This document shows, piece by piece, positions 1 through 8,771 of a stretch of DNA of 64,000 nt. Location: positions 310,001 through 374,000 of the forward strand of contig CBDDIP010000001.1 of NCBI GenBank assembly GCA_965229005.1, written 5' to 3'. The first letter of the stretch is position 1, and every line of letters starts with the position of its first letter. This DNA is from CBDDIP01 sp965229005. Lineage in GTDB: Bacteria; Actinomycetota; Acidimicrobiia; Acidimicrobiales; Ilumatobacteraceae. Made by a program: the position numbers and the translations under genes. The notes beneath the pieces were generated by a model. It saw only the letters and a program-made list of their open reading frames with translations, ran no database searches and was not told the origin of the DNA.

Positions 1-1
1 C

Positions 2-646
2 GTGATCACCGCGGTGAAGACCGACCCGACGCAACGACACCGCGGCATGTCGCTGCTCGTCATCGAGCGCGGCATGCCCGGATTCGAGCGGGGTCGAAAC
101 CTGGACAAGATCGGCATGCACAGCCAGGACACCGCGGAACTGTTCTTCACCGACGTGCGCGTGCCGATCGCCAACCGCCTCGGCGGCGAGGGCGAGGGCT
201 TCTTCCAGCTGGTCGGCAACCTGCCCCAGGAGCGGTTGTCGATCGCGGTCGCAGGCGTCGCCGCGGCACAGTCGGCGTTGGACTGGACGGTCGAGTACAC
301 GCGGCAGCGCCAAGCGTTCGGGCAGCGGCTCGACGGCTTCCAGAACACCCGCTTCAAGCTGGCCGAGATGGCGACGGAGGTGACCATCGCCCAGGTCTTC
401 ATCGACCAGTGCGTGCTCGCCCTCAACGACGGCGAGCTGTCGGCCGAGGATGCCGCGAAGGCGAAGTGGTGGTGCACCGAGCTCCAGGGCCGCGTCGTCG
501 ACACGTGCGTGCAGTTGCACGGCGGGTACGGGTACATGACCGAGTACCCGATCGCCCGCGCCTACGTCGACGCGCGGATCACCCGCATCTACGGCGGCAC
601 CACCGAGATCATGAAGGAGATCATCGGCAAGGACCTGGTTCGCTGA
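2..646 (+). CDS. Acyl-CoA dehydrogenase, C-terminal part (truncated by window edge)
   Basis: FAD-dependent alpha,beta-dehydrogenation of an acyl-CoA thioester; cytoplasmic. The frame is open from the window edge, so the N-terminal FAD/substrate half is missing. The visible 214 residues hold the middle beta domain and the C-terminal helical domain, with the family patterns YTRQRQAFGQ, QLHGGYGYM and a final IYGGTTEIMKEIIG block. Family members that use the C-terminal catalytic base have Glu in an IYEGT block; here that position is Gly, so the base is probably elsewhere, as in isovaleryl- or long-chain-type enzymes. The stop codon directly abuts that of the converging GntR gene. Together with the genes to 4,103 it suggests branched-chain or unusual acyl-CoA breakdown. 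The family is certain; the substrate is unknown. Confidence 0.93.
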   Translation: MITAVKTDPTQRHRGMSLLVIERGMPGFERGRNLDKIGMHSQDTAELFFTDVRVPIANRLGGEGEGFFQLVGNLPQERLSIAVAGVAAAQSALDWTVEYTRQRQAFGQRLDGFQNTRFKLAEMATEVTIAQVFIDQCVLALNDGELSAEDAAKAKWWCTELQGRVVDTCVQLHGGYGYMTEYPIARAYVDARITRIYGGTTEIMKEIIGKDLVR

Positions 647-1321
647 TCAGGGCGCGCTGATCAGCACGCGGATCATGTCGTGGCCCTGGGCGATGTGCTC
701 GGACATCAGCCGGCCGGCGCGACGGTCCTCGCCGGCGCCGACCGCGTCGGCGATGAGCCGGTGGAACAACGCCGAGCGGCCGAGCTGCTCGACGTCGAAG
801 GACTGCAACGCCTGGAACACCAGCGGCACGTCCACCGTGTTGCCGAGCACCGCGGTCAGCCGGTCGTGGCGAGCAGCGCCGACCAGCGCGTCGTGGAACC
901 ACCGGTTGGCGGCGTTCAGCCGGCGGGTGCTGGACAAGTCGTGCGCCCCGGCGGCGCGCATCTCGGCGACCACGGCATCGAACGCGGCGGCAGCCTCCTG
1001 CAGCTCTGCCCGCTGCGCGTCGTCGGCTCGTGCTGCGGCAAGCTCGGCGGCGTAGGACTCGAGCCGTCCGCGCAGCTCGTAGAGATCGTCGACCTCGCCC
1101 GCCGACAGCCGGCGCACCTCGGCGCCGCGGTTGCGTTCGCTGACGACGAGCCCGTCGGCTTCGAGGTGGCGAAGCGCCTCGCGCACCGGCGTGCGCGACA
1201 CGCCCAGTTGCTCGGCGAGCGCCTGCTCGACGAGTCGCACGCCCGGCGCCAATCGACCCTCGACGATGCTGTCGCGCAGCTGCCGGTAGACCGACACGTC
1301 GGCGAGCGCGTTCGCCGTCAT
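647..1321 (-). CDS. GntR-family transcriptional regulator (FadR/FCD subfamily)
   Basis: DNA-binding regulator of 224 residues. The N-terminal winged helix includes YRQLRDSIVEGRLAPG and the recognition region LGVSRTPVREALRHLEADGLV. The C-terminal all-helical FCD ligand domain carries LYELRGRLE and a late His-rich helix (FHRLIADAV, SEHIAQGHDMI). The frame is open further upstream but the ATG at 1321 is chosen, because it overlaps the stop of the preceding lyase gene by one base (TGATG) and starts directly before the winged helix. It is the last gene of the operon running down from 4,103, so it probably senses an acyl-CoA or organic acid from that pathway and controls the operon; that role is inferred. 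Confidence 0.92.
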   Translation of the reverse strand: MTANALADVSVYRQLRDSIVEGRLAPGVRLVEQALAEQLGVSRTPVREALRHLEADGLVVSERNRGAEVRRLSAGEVDDLYELRGRLESYAAELAAARADDAQRAELQEAAAAFDAVVAEMRAAGAHDLSSTRRLNAANRWFHDALVGAARHDRLTAVLGNTVDVPLVFQALQSFDVEQLGRSALFHRLIADAVGAGEDRRAGRLMSEHIAQGHDMIRVLISAP

Positions 1322-2232
1322 CAGCCGCCGGCGGGCACGAGGCGGGCGAACCGGGGTCCGGCGACGCCGATGTGGCTGCCGACCGGACGGCCGACCGCCG
1401 CGCACGCGACCTCGGCGGCGCGGACGAGCGCATCGACGTCGACGCCGGTGCGCACGCCCATGTGCTCGAGTGCGTGAGCGAGGTCCTCGAGCGGCAGGTT
1501 GCCCGACGCGCCGGGAGCGAACGGGCACCCACCGAGGCCACCGACGCTGCCGTCGATGCGGCGCACACCGCTGTCCATCGCCGCGAGTGCGTTGGCGATC
1601 GCCAGTCCGCGCGTGTCGTGCAGGTGGATGCCGACGGGTGCACCGGGTTGGTCGGCGACGACGGCGCGCACGAGTGCGGTCACCTCGGTGGGCACGGCGG
1701 TGCCGATCGTGTCGGCCAGGCCGAGTGCCGAGGCCCCTGCGGCAATGGCGGCGGTCGCCACGCGGCGCACATCGTCGACCGCGACCGGGCCGGTGTGCGG
1801 ACAGCCGAAGGCCGTCGCCAACGTCGCCTCCACCACAGCGCCCTCGACACGGGCGAGCTCGACGATCGCGGCCAGGTCGCCGAGCGACTCGTCCACCGAA
1901 CGACCGGCGTTGTTCCGGTTGTGCGCTTCGGACACGGACACGACGAACTGGAGGTTGCGCAGTCCGGCGGCGAGCGCCCGCTGCGCGCCGCGCAGGTTCA
2001 GCACGAGGCCCCAGCGGACCGGCAGCTCGCCGTCGGCCGTTGCTGCGGCCATCGCTTCTGCGTCGGCCATCGCCGGCACGCGGTCGGCACGGACGAACGA
2101 GGTCAGCTCGAGGTCGCTGATCCCGGCACCGACGAGCGCAGCGAAGATCTCGAGCTTGGCCTCCGTGCTGATCGGCTGCTCGTCCTGCAGCCCGTCGCGC
2201 AGGGTGACGTCGCGCAGCGTGACGTCAGGCAT
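1321..2232 (-). CDS. Hydroxymethylglutaryl-CoA lyase-like enzyme (DRE-TIM barrel)
   Basis: 303 residues, the usual length for HMG-CoA lyases. It cleaves a 3-hydroxy-3-methyl acyl-CoA, classically HMG-CoA to acetoacetate and acetyl-CoA. The TLRDGLQ motif at residues 10-16 gives the metal/substrate Arg12-Asp13 pair. GIHLHDTRG gives metal-binding His203 and His205. The GGLGGCPFAPGASGN loop carries the catalytic Cys236 of true lyases rather than synthases. It overlaps the upstream AhpD-like gene by 8 bases and the downstream GntR gene by one, so the genes are co-translated. Its context with a CaiB-type CoA transferase and an acyl-CoA dehydrogenase supports a leucine- or terpenoid-like degradation route; the exact substrate is not shown. 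Confidence 0.9.
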   Translation of the reverse strand: MPDVTLRDVTLRDGLQDEQPISTEAKLEIFAALVGAGISDLELTSFVRADRVPAMADAEAMAAATADGELPVRWGLVLNLRGAQRALAAGLRNLQFVVSVSEAHNRNNAGRSVDESLGDLAAIVELARVEGAVVEATLATAFGCPHTGPVAVDDVRRVATAAIAAGASALGLADTIGTAVPTEVTALVRAVVADQPGAPVGIHLHDTRGLAIANALAAMDSGVRRIDGSVGGLGGCPFAPGASGNLPLEDLAHALEHMGVRTGVDVDALVRAAEVACAAVGRPVGSHIGVAGPRFARLVPAGG

Positions 2233-2887
2233 CGCCGGTCTCCGGGTTGGGCGCCGCGATGGCGGCGCCGAGATCGAACGAGACGAAGCCCTCGGGCGCG
2301 GCCACCTCGACGATCGGGTCGTCGCGGTCGTCCCACTCGAGACGCAGGGCTCGCGCCATCACCGCGTGCGAGTCGTACAGCATCGTGATGTAGGTCAGCT
2401 CGAGGATCTCCTCGTCGGAGAGGTGCACGCGCAGCGCGTCGAACACGGCGTCGGGAGTGCGGCCGCCCTGCAGCACGAGGCAGTCGGTGTAGGCGAGCAC
2501 GGCGCGCTGCACGGGCGTGAAGCACTCGGCAACGGACCACGATGGGATCGCGGCGATCATCTCCTCGGTCATGCCGACGATGCGGCAGGACTTGCAGTGC
2601 TGGGAGAACACGAACTGGCTGCTGCGCGCCCATCCGGCGCGGGTCTGACCGAGCTCGCGCAGGAGCGGATCGAGGTGGCGTCGGGTGCTGCGGTAAACGC
2701 CGAAGCCCTGGACCGCGTGCTTGAAGATGTCGGGGACGAGCGCGTACACGGTCCACCAGTTCCCCGGCGTGCCCGTGCTCGTGCCGGGCTCGGCGACCGG
2801 GTCGCGGTCGCCGAACAGCTGGCGGTACAGCGTCAGCACGAACTCGTTGTCGGTGTCGCCCTTGGCAACCTCACGAAGTCGAGGCAT
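2225..2887 (-). CDS. Carboxymuconolactone decarboxylase/AhpD-like family protein
   Basis: 220 residues, all-helical. The SQHCKSCRIVGM segment (Cys98, Cys101, with His97 just before) matches the redox CxxC site of AhpD-like proteins, which act as alkylhydroperoxidases or as gamma-carboxymuconolactone decarboxylases. The second half (VQRAVLAYTDCLVLQGG, LSDEEILELTYITMLYDSHAVMARAL) is the typical helical repeat. The start ATG at 2887 has a GGGAGA ribosome site seven bases upstream. The gene overlaps the CaiB-type gene by 17 bases and the lyase by 8. Its role in the operon is not known; it may be a peroxidase or a decarboxylase acting on a pathway intermediate. Confidence 0.85.
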   Translation of the reverse strand: MPRLREVAKGDTDNEFVLTLYRQLFGDRDPVAEPGTSTGTPGNWWTVYALVPDIFKHAVQGFGVYRSTRRHLDPLLRELGQTRAGWARSSQFVFSQHCKSCRIVGMTEEMIAAIPSWSVAECFTPVQRAVLAYTDCLVLQGGRTPDAVFDALRVHLSDEEILELTYITMLYDSHAVMARALRLEWDDRDDPIVEVAAPEGFVSFDLGAAIAAPNPETGDA

Positions 2888-4103
2888 TGCGTTCTCCCTT
2901 GTTGTCGCCGACGTCGTCGACGGTCAGTGCGTTGATGGCGTCCTCGTCGAGGCCGACGACGTCCCGCAGCACCTCGATGGTGTGGGCTCCGAGCGGCGGG
3001 CCCGGGTGCCGAACGGATCCCGGCGTGCCGACGAAGCGGGGCACGATGCCGTTCATCGGCACGTCCCATCCCTGCACCGTGCTCGCCCGCAGCACCATCT
3101 GCCGAGCGAGGTAGTGCGGATCGGTGAGCATGTCGCGCGCCGTGAAGATGCGGCCGGCAGGCACGGCGGAGCGCTCGAGGACGGCCAGCAGGGCATCGCC
3201 ATCGAGCGTGCGCGTCCAGGTCGCGATCACGCCGTCGAGCTCGGCCATGTTGGCGCCACGCGCGCCGTGCGTCGCGTACCTCGCGTCGGTGATCAGGTCG
3301 GGCCTCGCCATCGCCTCGCACAGGCGAGCGAAGACGGAGTCGGCGTTGGCGGCGATCAGCACCTCGGAGCCGTCGCGCGTCGGGTACACGTTGGACGGGG
3401 CGACGCCGGGCAGGACGCTTCCCGTTCGGCCGCGCAGCACGCCGCCGATCTCGAAGTCGGCCATCGACGACTCCATCAGCGCGGCGACCGCCTCGTAGAT
3501 CGCCACGTCGACCTCTTGGCCCTTCCCCGTCGAGCGGGCCGACGTCAGCGCAGCGAGTGCACCGATCACGCCGAACATCGCTGCCAGCGCGTCACCGAGG
3601 CTGACGCCGGCGCGTGTCGGCGGCAGCTCGGGGTTCCCGGTGGTGTGGCGGATGCCGCCCATTGCTTCGCCGACGCTGCCGAAGCCTGCCTCGCTCGACT
3701 TCGGGCCGGTCTGGCCGAAGCCGCTGATGTGCACGAGCACGAGCTCCGGGTTGTGCTCGGCGAGGACGTCGTAGGTCAGCCCCCACTCGGCCAACCGACC
3801 GGGGCGGAAGTTCTCGACGACGATGTGGCACTCAGCAGCGAGACGGCGAACCGCGTCGCGTGCCAGCGGGTCGCGGAGGTCGAGTCCGACGGACCGCTTG
3901 TTGCGAGCGATCGCCGGCCACCACAGGCTGTCGCCATCGATGGTGACGCCCCACGCGCGCATCGGGTCGCCCTGGACGGGGTCCTCGATCTTGATGACGT
4001 CGGCGCCGTAGTCGCCGAGCAGCTGACCGGAGAACGGACCGGCGATGAAGCTGCCGAGCTCCAGGACGCGAACTCCGGCGAGCGGGCCAACGGCGGCAGT
4101 CAC
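2871..4103 (-). CDS. CaiB/BaiF-type (family III) CoA transferase
   Basis: 410 residues from the GTG at 4103. An alternative GTG at 4118 adds five residues; 4103 is preferred because a TACGAT -10-like box stands eight bases before it, which suits a leaderless mRNA. The protein moves CoA between carboxylic acids via aspartyl-CoA and glutamyl anhydride intermediates. Landmarks: the N-terminal GPLAGVRVLELGSFIAGP, Rossmann-like GDYGADVIKIE, NKRSVGLDLRDP, ADVIVENF-type VVENFRPG, and the GVSLGDALAAM segment, which carries the expected catalytic Asp of the family. It is first in the operon CoA transferase, AhpD-like protein, lyase, GntR. It probably activates the acid that the acyl-CoA dehydrogenase and lyase then process. 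Confidence 0.9.
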   Translation of the reverse strand: MTAAVGPLAGVRVLELGSFIAGPFSGQLLGDYGADVIKIEDPVQGDPMRAWGVTIDGDSLWWPAIARNKRSVGLDLRDPLARDAVRRLAAECHIVVENFRPGRLAEWGLTYDVLAEHNPELVLVHISGFGQTGPKSSEAGFGSVGEAMGGIRHTTGNPELPPTRAGVSLGDALAAMFGVIGALAALTSARSTGKGQEVDVAIYEAVAALMESSMADFEIGGVLRGRTGSVLPGVAPSNVYPTRDGSEVLIAANADSVFARLCEAMARPDLITDARYATHGARGANMAELDGVIATWTRTLDGDALLAVLERSAVPAGRIFTARDMLTDPHYLARQMVLRASTVQGWDVPMNGIVPRFVGTPGSVRHPGPPLGAHTIEVLRDVVGLDEDAINALTVDDVGDNKGERNASTS

Positions 4104-4251
4104 GAGCCGATCGTACACAATCGTGGCTGAGCGGTCTCATCTTCCGCCATCCAATGGGACGCATCGCGATGGATTGCACACAATCAGCGGGACCGGCAGC
4201 GGTCGCCGGAGCCCGGAATCAGGGTGTGGCCGGGTGACCTATGGTGTTTCG

Positions 4252-6861
4252 ATGAAGCGCTCCTTCCTCGGCATTGCCGTTGCCATCGCCGCCGCCCTCC
4301 CGATGATCCCGTCGTCGCCGGTCGCCGCCGCCGATCCGGTGACGGTGCAGATCCTCGGCATCAACGACTTCCACGGGCGCATCGCGTCCAATGGCGTCGA
4401 GGCCGGCGCGGCCGTCCTGTCCGGCGCGGTGAAGCAGCTGCGCACGCAGTACCCCAACACGGTGTTCGCCGCCGCCGGCGATCTCGTCGGCGCCTCGACG
4501 TTCGAGTCGTTCATCGCCCACGACAAGCCGACCATCGATGCCCTGAACGCCGCCGGGCTGCAGGTGTCAGCGGTCGGCAACCACGAGTTCGATCAGGGCT
4601 ACGCCGACCTCACGCAACGGATCATGGCGCCGTACGACGCGGTGACCAACCCGTACGGCGGCGCGGCGTGGGCGTACATCGGCGCCAACGTGCGCAACAG
4701 CTCGGACGGCTCGCCGGCGCTGCCGGAGAGCTGGATCCAGGAGTTCGGCACGATCAAGGTCGGCTTCGTCGGCGCGGTCACCGATCACCTGGCCGAGCTC
4801 GTCTCCCCTGCCGGCATCGCCGGCCTCACCATCGAAGCACCGGTCGTCGCCGCCAACCGCGAGGCCGACAAGCTGAAGGCCCAGGGCGCGGACATCATCA
4901 TCCTGCTCGTGCACGAGGGCGCGGCGACGACGTCGCTCGCATCGGCCACCGACCCGGCGTCGGACTTCGGCAAGATCGTCAACGGCGTCGACGAGAACAT
5001 CGACGCGATCATCTCGGGCCACACGCACCTCGCCTACAACCACTCGATCCCGGTGCCGGCATGGATCAGCGAGGGCCGGTCGGTCACCAACCGTCCCGTC
5101 GTGTCCGCCGGTCAGTACGGCTACAACCTCAACCAGCTCGTGTTCACGGTCGACGGCGACACCGACCGGGTGCTCGGCGTCAACCAGACGATCCTCCCGC
5201 TGACCACGACGGCCGGCACGCCTCCGATCACGACCGCGAACTACCCGGCCGATCCGGCAGTCACGCCGATCGTCAGCGCCGCCACCGCCCAGGGGGACGT
5301 GCTCGGCGCCGTCGAGCTCGGTCAGATCCAGGGCCCGTTCTACCGGGCACGCATCCTCACCAGCCCCACGGCGACCACCCGCACCGACAGCCGCGGTGGC
5401 GAGTCGACGCTCGGCAACCTCGTCGCCGACGCCCAGGTGTTCGCGACGAAGGGCCCGATCACCGGGTCGGCGCAGATCTCGCTGATGAACCCGGGCGGGT
5501 TGCGCACCGACCTGCTCGGCATCGCCAACGGCACCGGCACGTACCCGACGCCCCTGACGTACAAGCAGTCGGCCAACGTGCAGCCGTTCGCCAACACGTT
5601 GGTCAACATGACGCTCACCGGCGCCCAGTTGAAGACCGCGCTCGAGCAGCAGTGGCAGCCGGCCGGGTCCAGCCGCCCGATCCTGCACCTCGGCCTGTCG
5701 AAGGGCTTCACCTACACGTACGACCCGTCGGCCGCCAACGGCAGCCACATCACGCAGATGTTCTTCAACGGCGCGCTGATCGCCCCGACGGACACGTACT
5801 CCGTGACGGTGAACTCGTTCCTCGCCGCCGGCGGCGACAACTTCTTCGAGCTGGCCAACGGCACGAACAAGCGCGACACCGGCCAGACCGACCTCCAGGC
5901 GATGGTCGACTACATGGCGGCAACGACGCCGCTCGCCGTCGACTTCCGTCAGCACTCGGTCGGCGTGCAGTTCCCGGTCGGTTCGCCGGCCACCTACTCC
6001 GTCGGCAGCACCGTGGCGTTCAACCTCTCGTCGCTCTCGTTCACCGGTCCCGGCGACGTCGTCGACACGACGTTGGCGCTGTCGATCGACGGCGTCAGCG
6101 TCGGCACGGCAGCTGTCGTGACCACGCTCACCAACGTTCCCAACGACGAGCACGGCCTGGCGGCGGTGTCGTTCGTCGTGCCGAGCGGGATCTCCGGCGG
6201 CGCACATCGGTTGACGATCACGGGCACGACGACGGGCACCAACACGTCGATCCCGCTGACCATCACGGCCAGCTCGACCACGACGTTGTCGACGAACCGC
6301 ACCAGCCAGACGTTCGGCTGGCCCGGCGCGGCGACGCTGACCGCGAAGGTGGCCGCCGGCGACGGCTCGGTGGTGACGGGCTCGGTGGAGTTCCGCTCCG
6401 GCGCCACGGTGCTCGGCACCGCCGCCGTGGTCAACGGCAAGGCCGCCCTCACCCTGCCGACCAACACGCCGGCAGGCACCTGGGCGATCACGGCGACCTA
6501 CCTCGGGTCGGCAACGGTCCTCGGGTCCACCTCGGCATCGGTCAACGTCACCGTCAACAAGGCACCGTCGCTGACGCTGCTGCTGCCGACCGGGCTGAGC
6601 CAGAAGAAGGGCACGGCACGTCCGATCACGTTGATCGGTCTGGTCTCCACGCCGTTCGTCGGCACGTCGGGCTCGATCCAGTTCAAGCAGGACGGCGTCG
6701 TGGTCGCCACGGTCCCGGTCAACAGCGGCATCGCCTTCTGGACGCTGCCGAGCAGCCTGGCTGTCGGCAACTACCGGTTCACGGCGACGTTCGTGCCCAC
6801 CGACGCTGCCAACGTCGCCGGCTCGACCTCGAACACCATCCCGATCCGCGTCACGAAGTAG
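4252..6861 (+). CDS. Secreted bifunctional metallophosphatase/5'-nucleotidase with Ig-like repeats
   Basis: 869 residues. A Sec signal peptide (residues 1 to about 26, MKRSFLGIAV to VAAAD) exports it; the upstream open frame is not used. The calcineurin-like domain shows GINDFHGR (Asp39, His41), GDLVGAS, GNHEFDQG near 110 and SGHTH near 255, which ligate the two metals. The 5'-nucleotidase C-terminal domain (GNLVADAQ, NPGGLRTDL near 413, SFLAAGGDNF) binds the nucleotide. From about residue 590 come three Ser/Thr-rich beta-sandwich repeats resembling bacterial Ig-like domains (GSVEFRSGATVLGT and GSIQFKQDGVVVAT are related repeats). It probably scavenges phosphate and nucleosides at the cell surface. 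There is no LPXTG anchor or C-terminal membrane helix. It is a single gene, convergent with the next one. Confidence 0.93.
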   Translation: MKRSFLGIAVAIAAALPMIPSSPVAAADPVTVQILGINDFHGRIASNGVEAGAAVLSGAVKQLRTQYPNTVFAAAGDLVGASTFESFIAHDKPTIDALNAAGLQVSAVGNHEFDQGYADLTQRIMAPYDAVTNPYGGAAWAYIGANVRNSSDGSPALPESWIQEFGTIKVGFVGAVTDHLAELVSPAGIAGLTIEAPVVAANREADKLKAQGADIIILLVHEGAATTSLASATDPASDFGKIVNGVDENIDAIISGHTHLAYNHSIPVPAWISEGRSVTNRPVVSAGQYGYNLNQLVFTVDGDTDRVLGVNQTILPLTTTAGTPPITTANYPADPAVTPIVSAATAQGDVLGAVELGQIQGPFYRARILTSPTATTRTDSRGGESTLGNLVADAQVFATKGPITGSAQISLMNPGGLRTDLLGIANGTGTYPTPLTYKQSANVQPFANTLVNMTLTGAQLKTALEQQWQPAGSSRPILHLGLSKGFTYTYDPSAANGSHITQMFFNGALIAPTDTYSVTVNSFLAAGGDNFFELANGTNKRDTGQTDLQAMVDYMAATTPLAVDFRQHSVGVQFPVGSPATYSVGSTVAFNLSSLSFTGPGDVVDTTLALSIDGVSVGTAAVVTTLTNVPNDEHGLAAVSFVVPSGISGGAHRLTITGTTTGTNTSIPLTITASSTTTLSTNRTSQTFGWPGAATLTAKVAAGDGSVVTGSVEFRSGATVLGTAAVVNGKAALTLPTNTPAGTWAITATYLGSATVLGSTSASVNVTVNKAPSLTLLLPTGLSQKKGTARPITLIGLVSTPFVGTSGSIQFKQDGVVVATVPVNSGIAFWTLPSSLAVGNYRFTATFVPTDAANVAGSTSNTIPIRVTK

Positions 6862-6874
6862 GTCGCAGGCGCGC

Positions 6875-6910
6875 CGAGTTCATCCGCGCTTCGATGCGCG
6901 GATGAACTCG
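6875..6910. terminator. Perfect 15-bp hairpin between converging genes
   Basis: Positions 6875-6889 and 6896-6910 are exact reverse complements, with a 6-base TTCGAT loop. The hairpin lies directly after the nucleotidase stop and covers the last codons and stop of the converging gene ending at 6880. There is no T-run on either strand, so it is either a bidirectional intrinsic terminator of the actinobacterial U-less kind or an mRNA-stabilising structure. Confidence 0.6.
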
Positions 6911-7323
6911 ACGAGCGCGCCGAGTCCGCTGACCTGTTCGGCGCCTGCGAGGGCGTTCTCGAGCAACGTGCCGCCGAGGATCATCCACTTGTACTTGCGA
7001 CCGTGCGCTTCGACGCGGATCTCGCTGCCGGAGCTCGCCGACAGGAAGTCGCGGACGCTGCCCTCCCACCCCCAGATCGAGCTGCCGGTGATGTCGCCCG
7101 GCGTGATCGAGTGGACGGGATCGCCGCTCGGCTCCATCCGCTTGGTCAGCGGCACGACGATCAGCCGTTGATCGGTGACCCCCACGCCGAACATGTCCGC
7201 CGAGAACGTCTTCGCCTGCGTCGCGTGGACCGCACCGACCAGTCGTTCGCCGGGCACGAGCACCGTCGTCATCATCGTCCGCAGCGCTTCCGCTGCCTGC
7301 GCCTGCTTGTCCCGCATCCCCAT
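6880..7323 (-). CDS. Conserved protein of unknown function, PH/bPH-like fold suspected
   Basis: 147 residues, soluble, with no signal peptide or membrane helix. The N-terminal stretch is helical (RDKQAQAAEALRTMM). It is followed by alternating short strands: LVGAVHATQ, GVGVTDQRLIVVPLTKR and SITPGDITGSSIWGW. The 'VTDQRLIVVPL' strand recalls bacterial PH-like and GRAM-like proteins, in which a similar strand reports 'it is a ... and this is how it is displayed'; this is only a fold guess. The start ATG at 7323 was chosen over an upstream frame extension that runs into the DUF222 gene region on the other strand. The C-terminal codons form the shared hairpin with the nucleotidase gene. No function is assigned. 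Confidence 0.7.
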   Translation of the reverse strand: MGMRDKQAQAAEALRTMMTTVLVPGERLVGAVHATQAKTFSADMFGVGVTDQRLIVVPLTKRMEPSGDPVHSITPGDITGSSIWGWEGSVRDFLSASSGSEIRVEAHGRKYKWMILGGTLLENALAGAEQVSGLGALVEFIRASKRG

Positions 7324-7489
7324 CGACGAATCGTAGGTCGTGCCACGGACGCGACGCGCTGGCCTTGGGCGCGATTTCGACGGCGCGCCGATCGCGATCT
7401 TGGCCGGGTGAACTGGGGTGATGCGAGAAGTTCGCAACGCAGGTTGTGGTTCGGCGATGACGCCCTCGACGCGTTGCGAGAATTGCGAC

Positions 7490-8764
7490 ATGGAAGCGCC
7501 GTCGGCTGTGCCGATCGATCTCTCGATCTTGGGGGTGGACCCCGCAGGGTTGTCCGGCGCGGCGCGCGCCGCCTTGCTGGTGGAGATGGAGCGGTTGAAC
7601 CGTGCCGTCGCGGCGAGGCTCGCCCAGGTGGTCGCTGCAGAAGAGGAAGCCGGCACGTTCCGCGCCGATGGGTTCCGCTCGATCCACCGGTGGGTGCAGG
7701 CCGTGCTCAACTCCACGTCGCACACGGCACGCTGCGCGGTGCACCGAGGTCGCCTGACGCGGGAGTTCACCACGATCGGCGACGCCTTCGCCGCCGGCGA
7801 CGTCGGTGCCGATCAGGTCGATGTCCTCGCTCAGCTCGCGCACCGCCACGCGGCGCAACTGCGCGACAGCGAGCAGCTGCTCCTCGGTCAGGCGCAGCAG
7901 ACTCGCTACGACAAGTTCGCCACGACGGCCGATCGATGGTCGGCGCTGGCGGATCCCGACCGCCACGAGCGGCGGGAGGAACGGCGGCGCCAGCTGCGCG
8001 GTGTGTCGGTCGAACGGACGAGGTGGGGCACCAGGATCGTCGCCAACCTCGACGGCATCGACGGCGAGCTCGCCGAGCGTGTGCTCGAGGCGTACACCAA
8101 GCGCGAACTGGAGCACGACTGGGACGAAGCCCGGCGACGCCACGACAGCGGCAACGAGGGCGCCGTCGCCGTGCCCCGCACGTTGCGCCAGGCACGCGCC
8201 GACGCGTTCGTCGAGATCTGCCGCGCTGCTGCCGCCAACCTCGGCGGTGGCCGCGATGAGCCGTTGGTCAACCTGCTCATCGATGCCGACACGTTCGACC
8301 ACACCGCCGCCCGGATGTGCGGTGGCAAGGTCGAGCCGCTCGACCCCCGGTCGGTGCTCAGCCGGCGGATGGAAACCATCGGCGGACGGATCATCGACCC
8401 GCGCAACGCTGTCCACGCCGCATTGGCCGGACGAGTGCGGCAGGTGGTCATCGACTCGTCGGGGCGGGTGCTGCACCTCGGCCGACGGCGCCGCTTCGCC
8501 AACCAGGCCATCCGCGAGGCGATCGGCCTCTCGGATCGCACGTGCTTCCACGCCTGCTGCCCGGTGAAGTCAGCAGATGCGCAAGCCGATCACCTCGATC
8601 CGTGGACGCGACACGGGCACACCGACAGCGAGCGCATGGGTCCGGGTTGCGGCCACCACAACCGGTGGAAGCATCGAGCGCAGGCCACCACGATGCGCGA
8701 TCAGCACGGCACGTGGCACACCCACCGACCGGACCGCAGCGAGATCGCACCGCTCGGTCCATGA
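7490..8764 (+). CDS. DUF222 / 13E12-repeat family HNH endonuclease
   Basis: 424 residues from the ATG at 7490; the frame opens at 7418 and could add 24 residues. The N-terminal two thirds are a DUF222 helical domain: LVEMERLNRAVAARL, FRADGFRSIHRWV, DRHERREERRRQLRGV. The C-terminal segment is an HNH nuclease: RFANQAIREAIGLSDRTC, ADHLDPWTRHG, GCGHHNRWKHR, with the paired His and Asn expected for a beta-beta-alpha-metal site. Such genes are numerous and variable in actinomycetes and were first described as the 13E12 repeat family of Mycobacterium. Their role is unknown, with nuclease or mobile-DNA functions suspected. It stands alone, with intergenic spaces on both sides. Confidence 0.9.
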   Translation: MEAPSAVPIDLSILGVDPAGLSGAARAALLVEMERLNRAVAARLAQVVAAEEEAGTFRADGFRSIHRWVQAVLNSTSHTARCAVHRGRLTREFTTIGDAFAAGDVGADQVDVLAQLAHRHAAQLRDSEQLLLGQAQQTRYDKFATTADRWSALADPDRHERREERRRQLRGVSVERTRWGTRIVANLDGIDGELAERVLEAYTKRELEHDWDEARRRHDSGNEGAVAVPRTLRQARADAFVEICRAAAANLGGGRDEPLVNLLIDADTFDHTAARMCGGKVEPLDPRSVLSRRMETIGGRIIDPRNAVHAALAGRVRQVVIDSSGRVLHLGRRRRFANQAIREAIGLSDRTCFHACCPVKSADAQADHLDPWTRHGHTDSERMGPGCGHHNRWKHRAQATTMRDQHGTWHTHRPDRSEIAPLGP

Positions 8765-8771
8765 GCTGCGG

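Noticed and set aside
4567..6207. 546-residue minus-strand frame under the nucleotidase
   Set aside because: It is Arg/Val/Asp-rich, without domains, and lies antisense to a clear secreted enzyme; a high-GC shadow frame.
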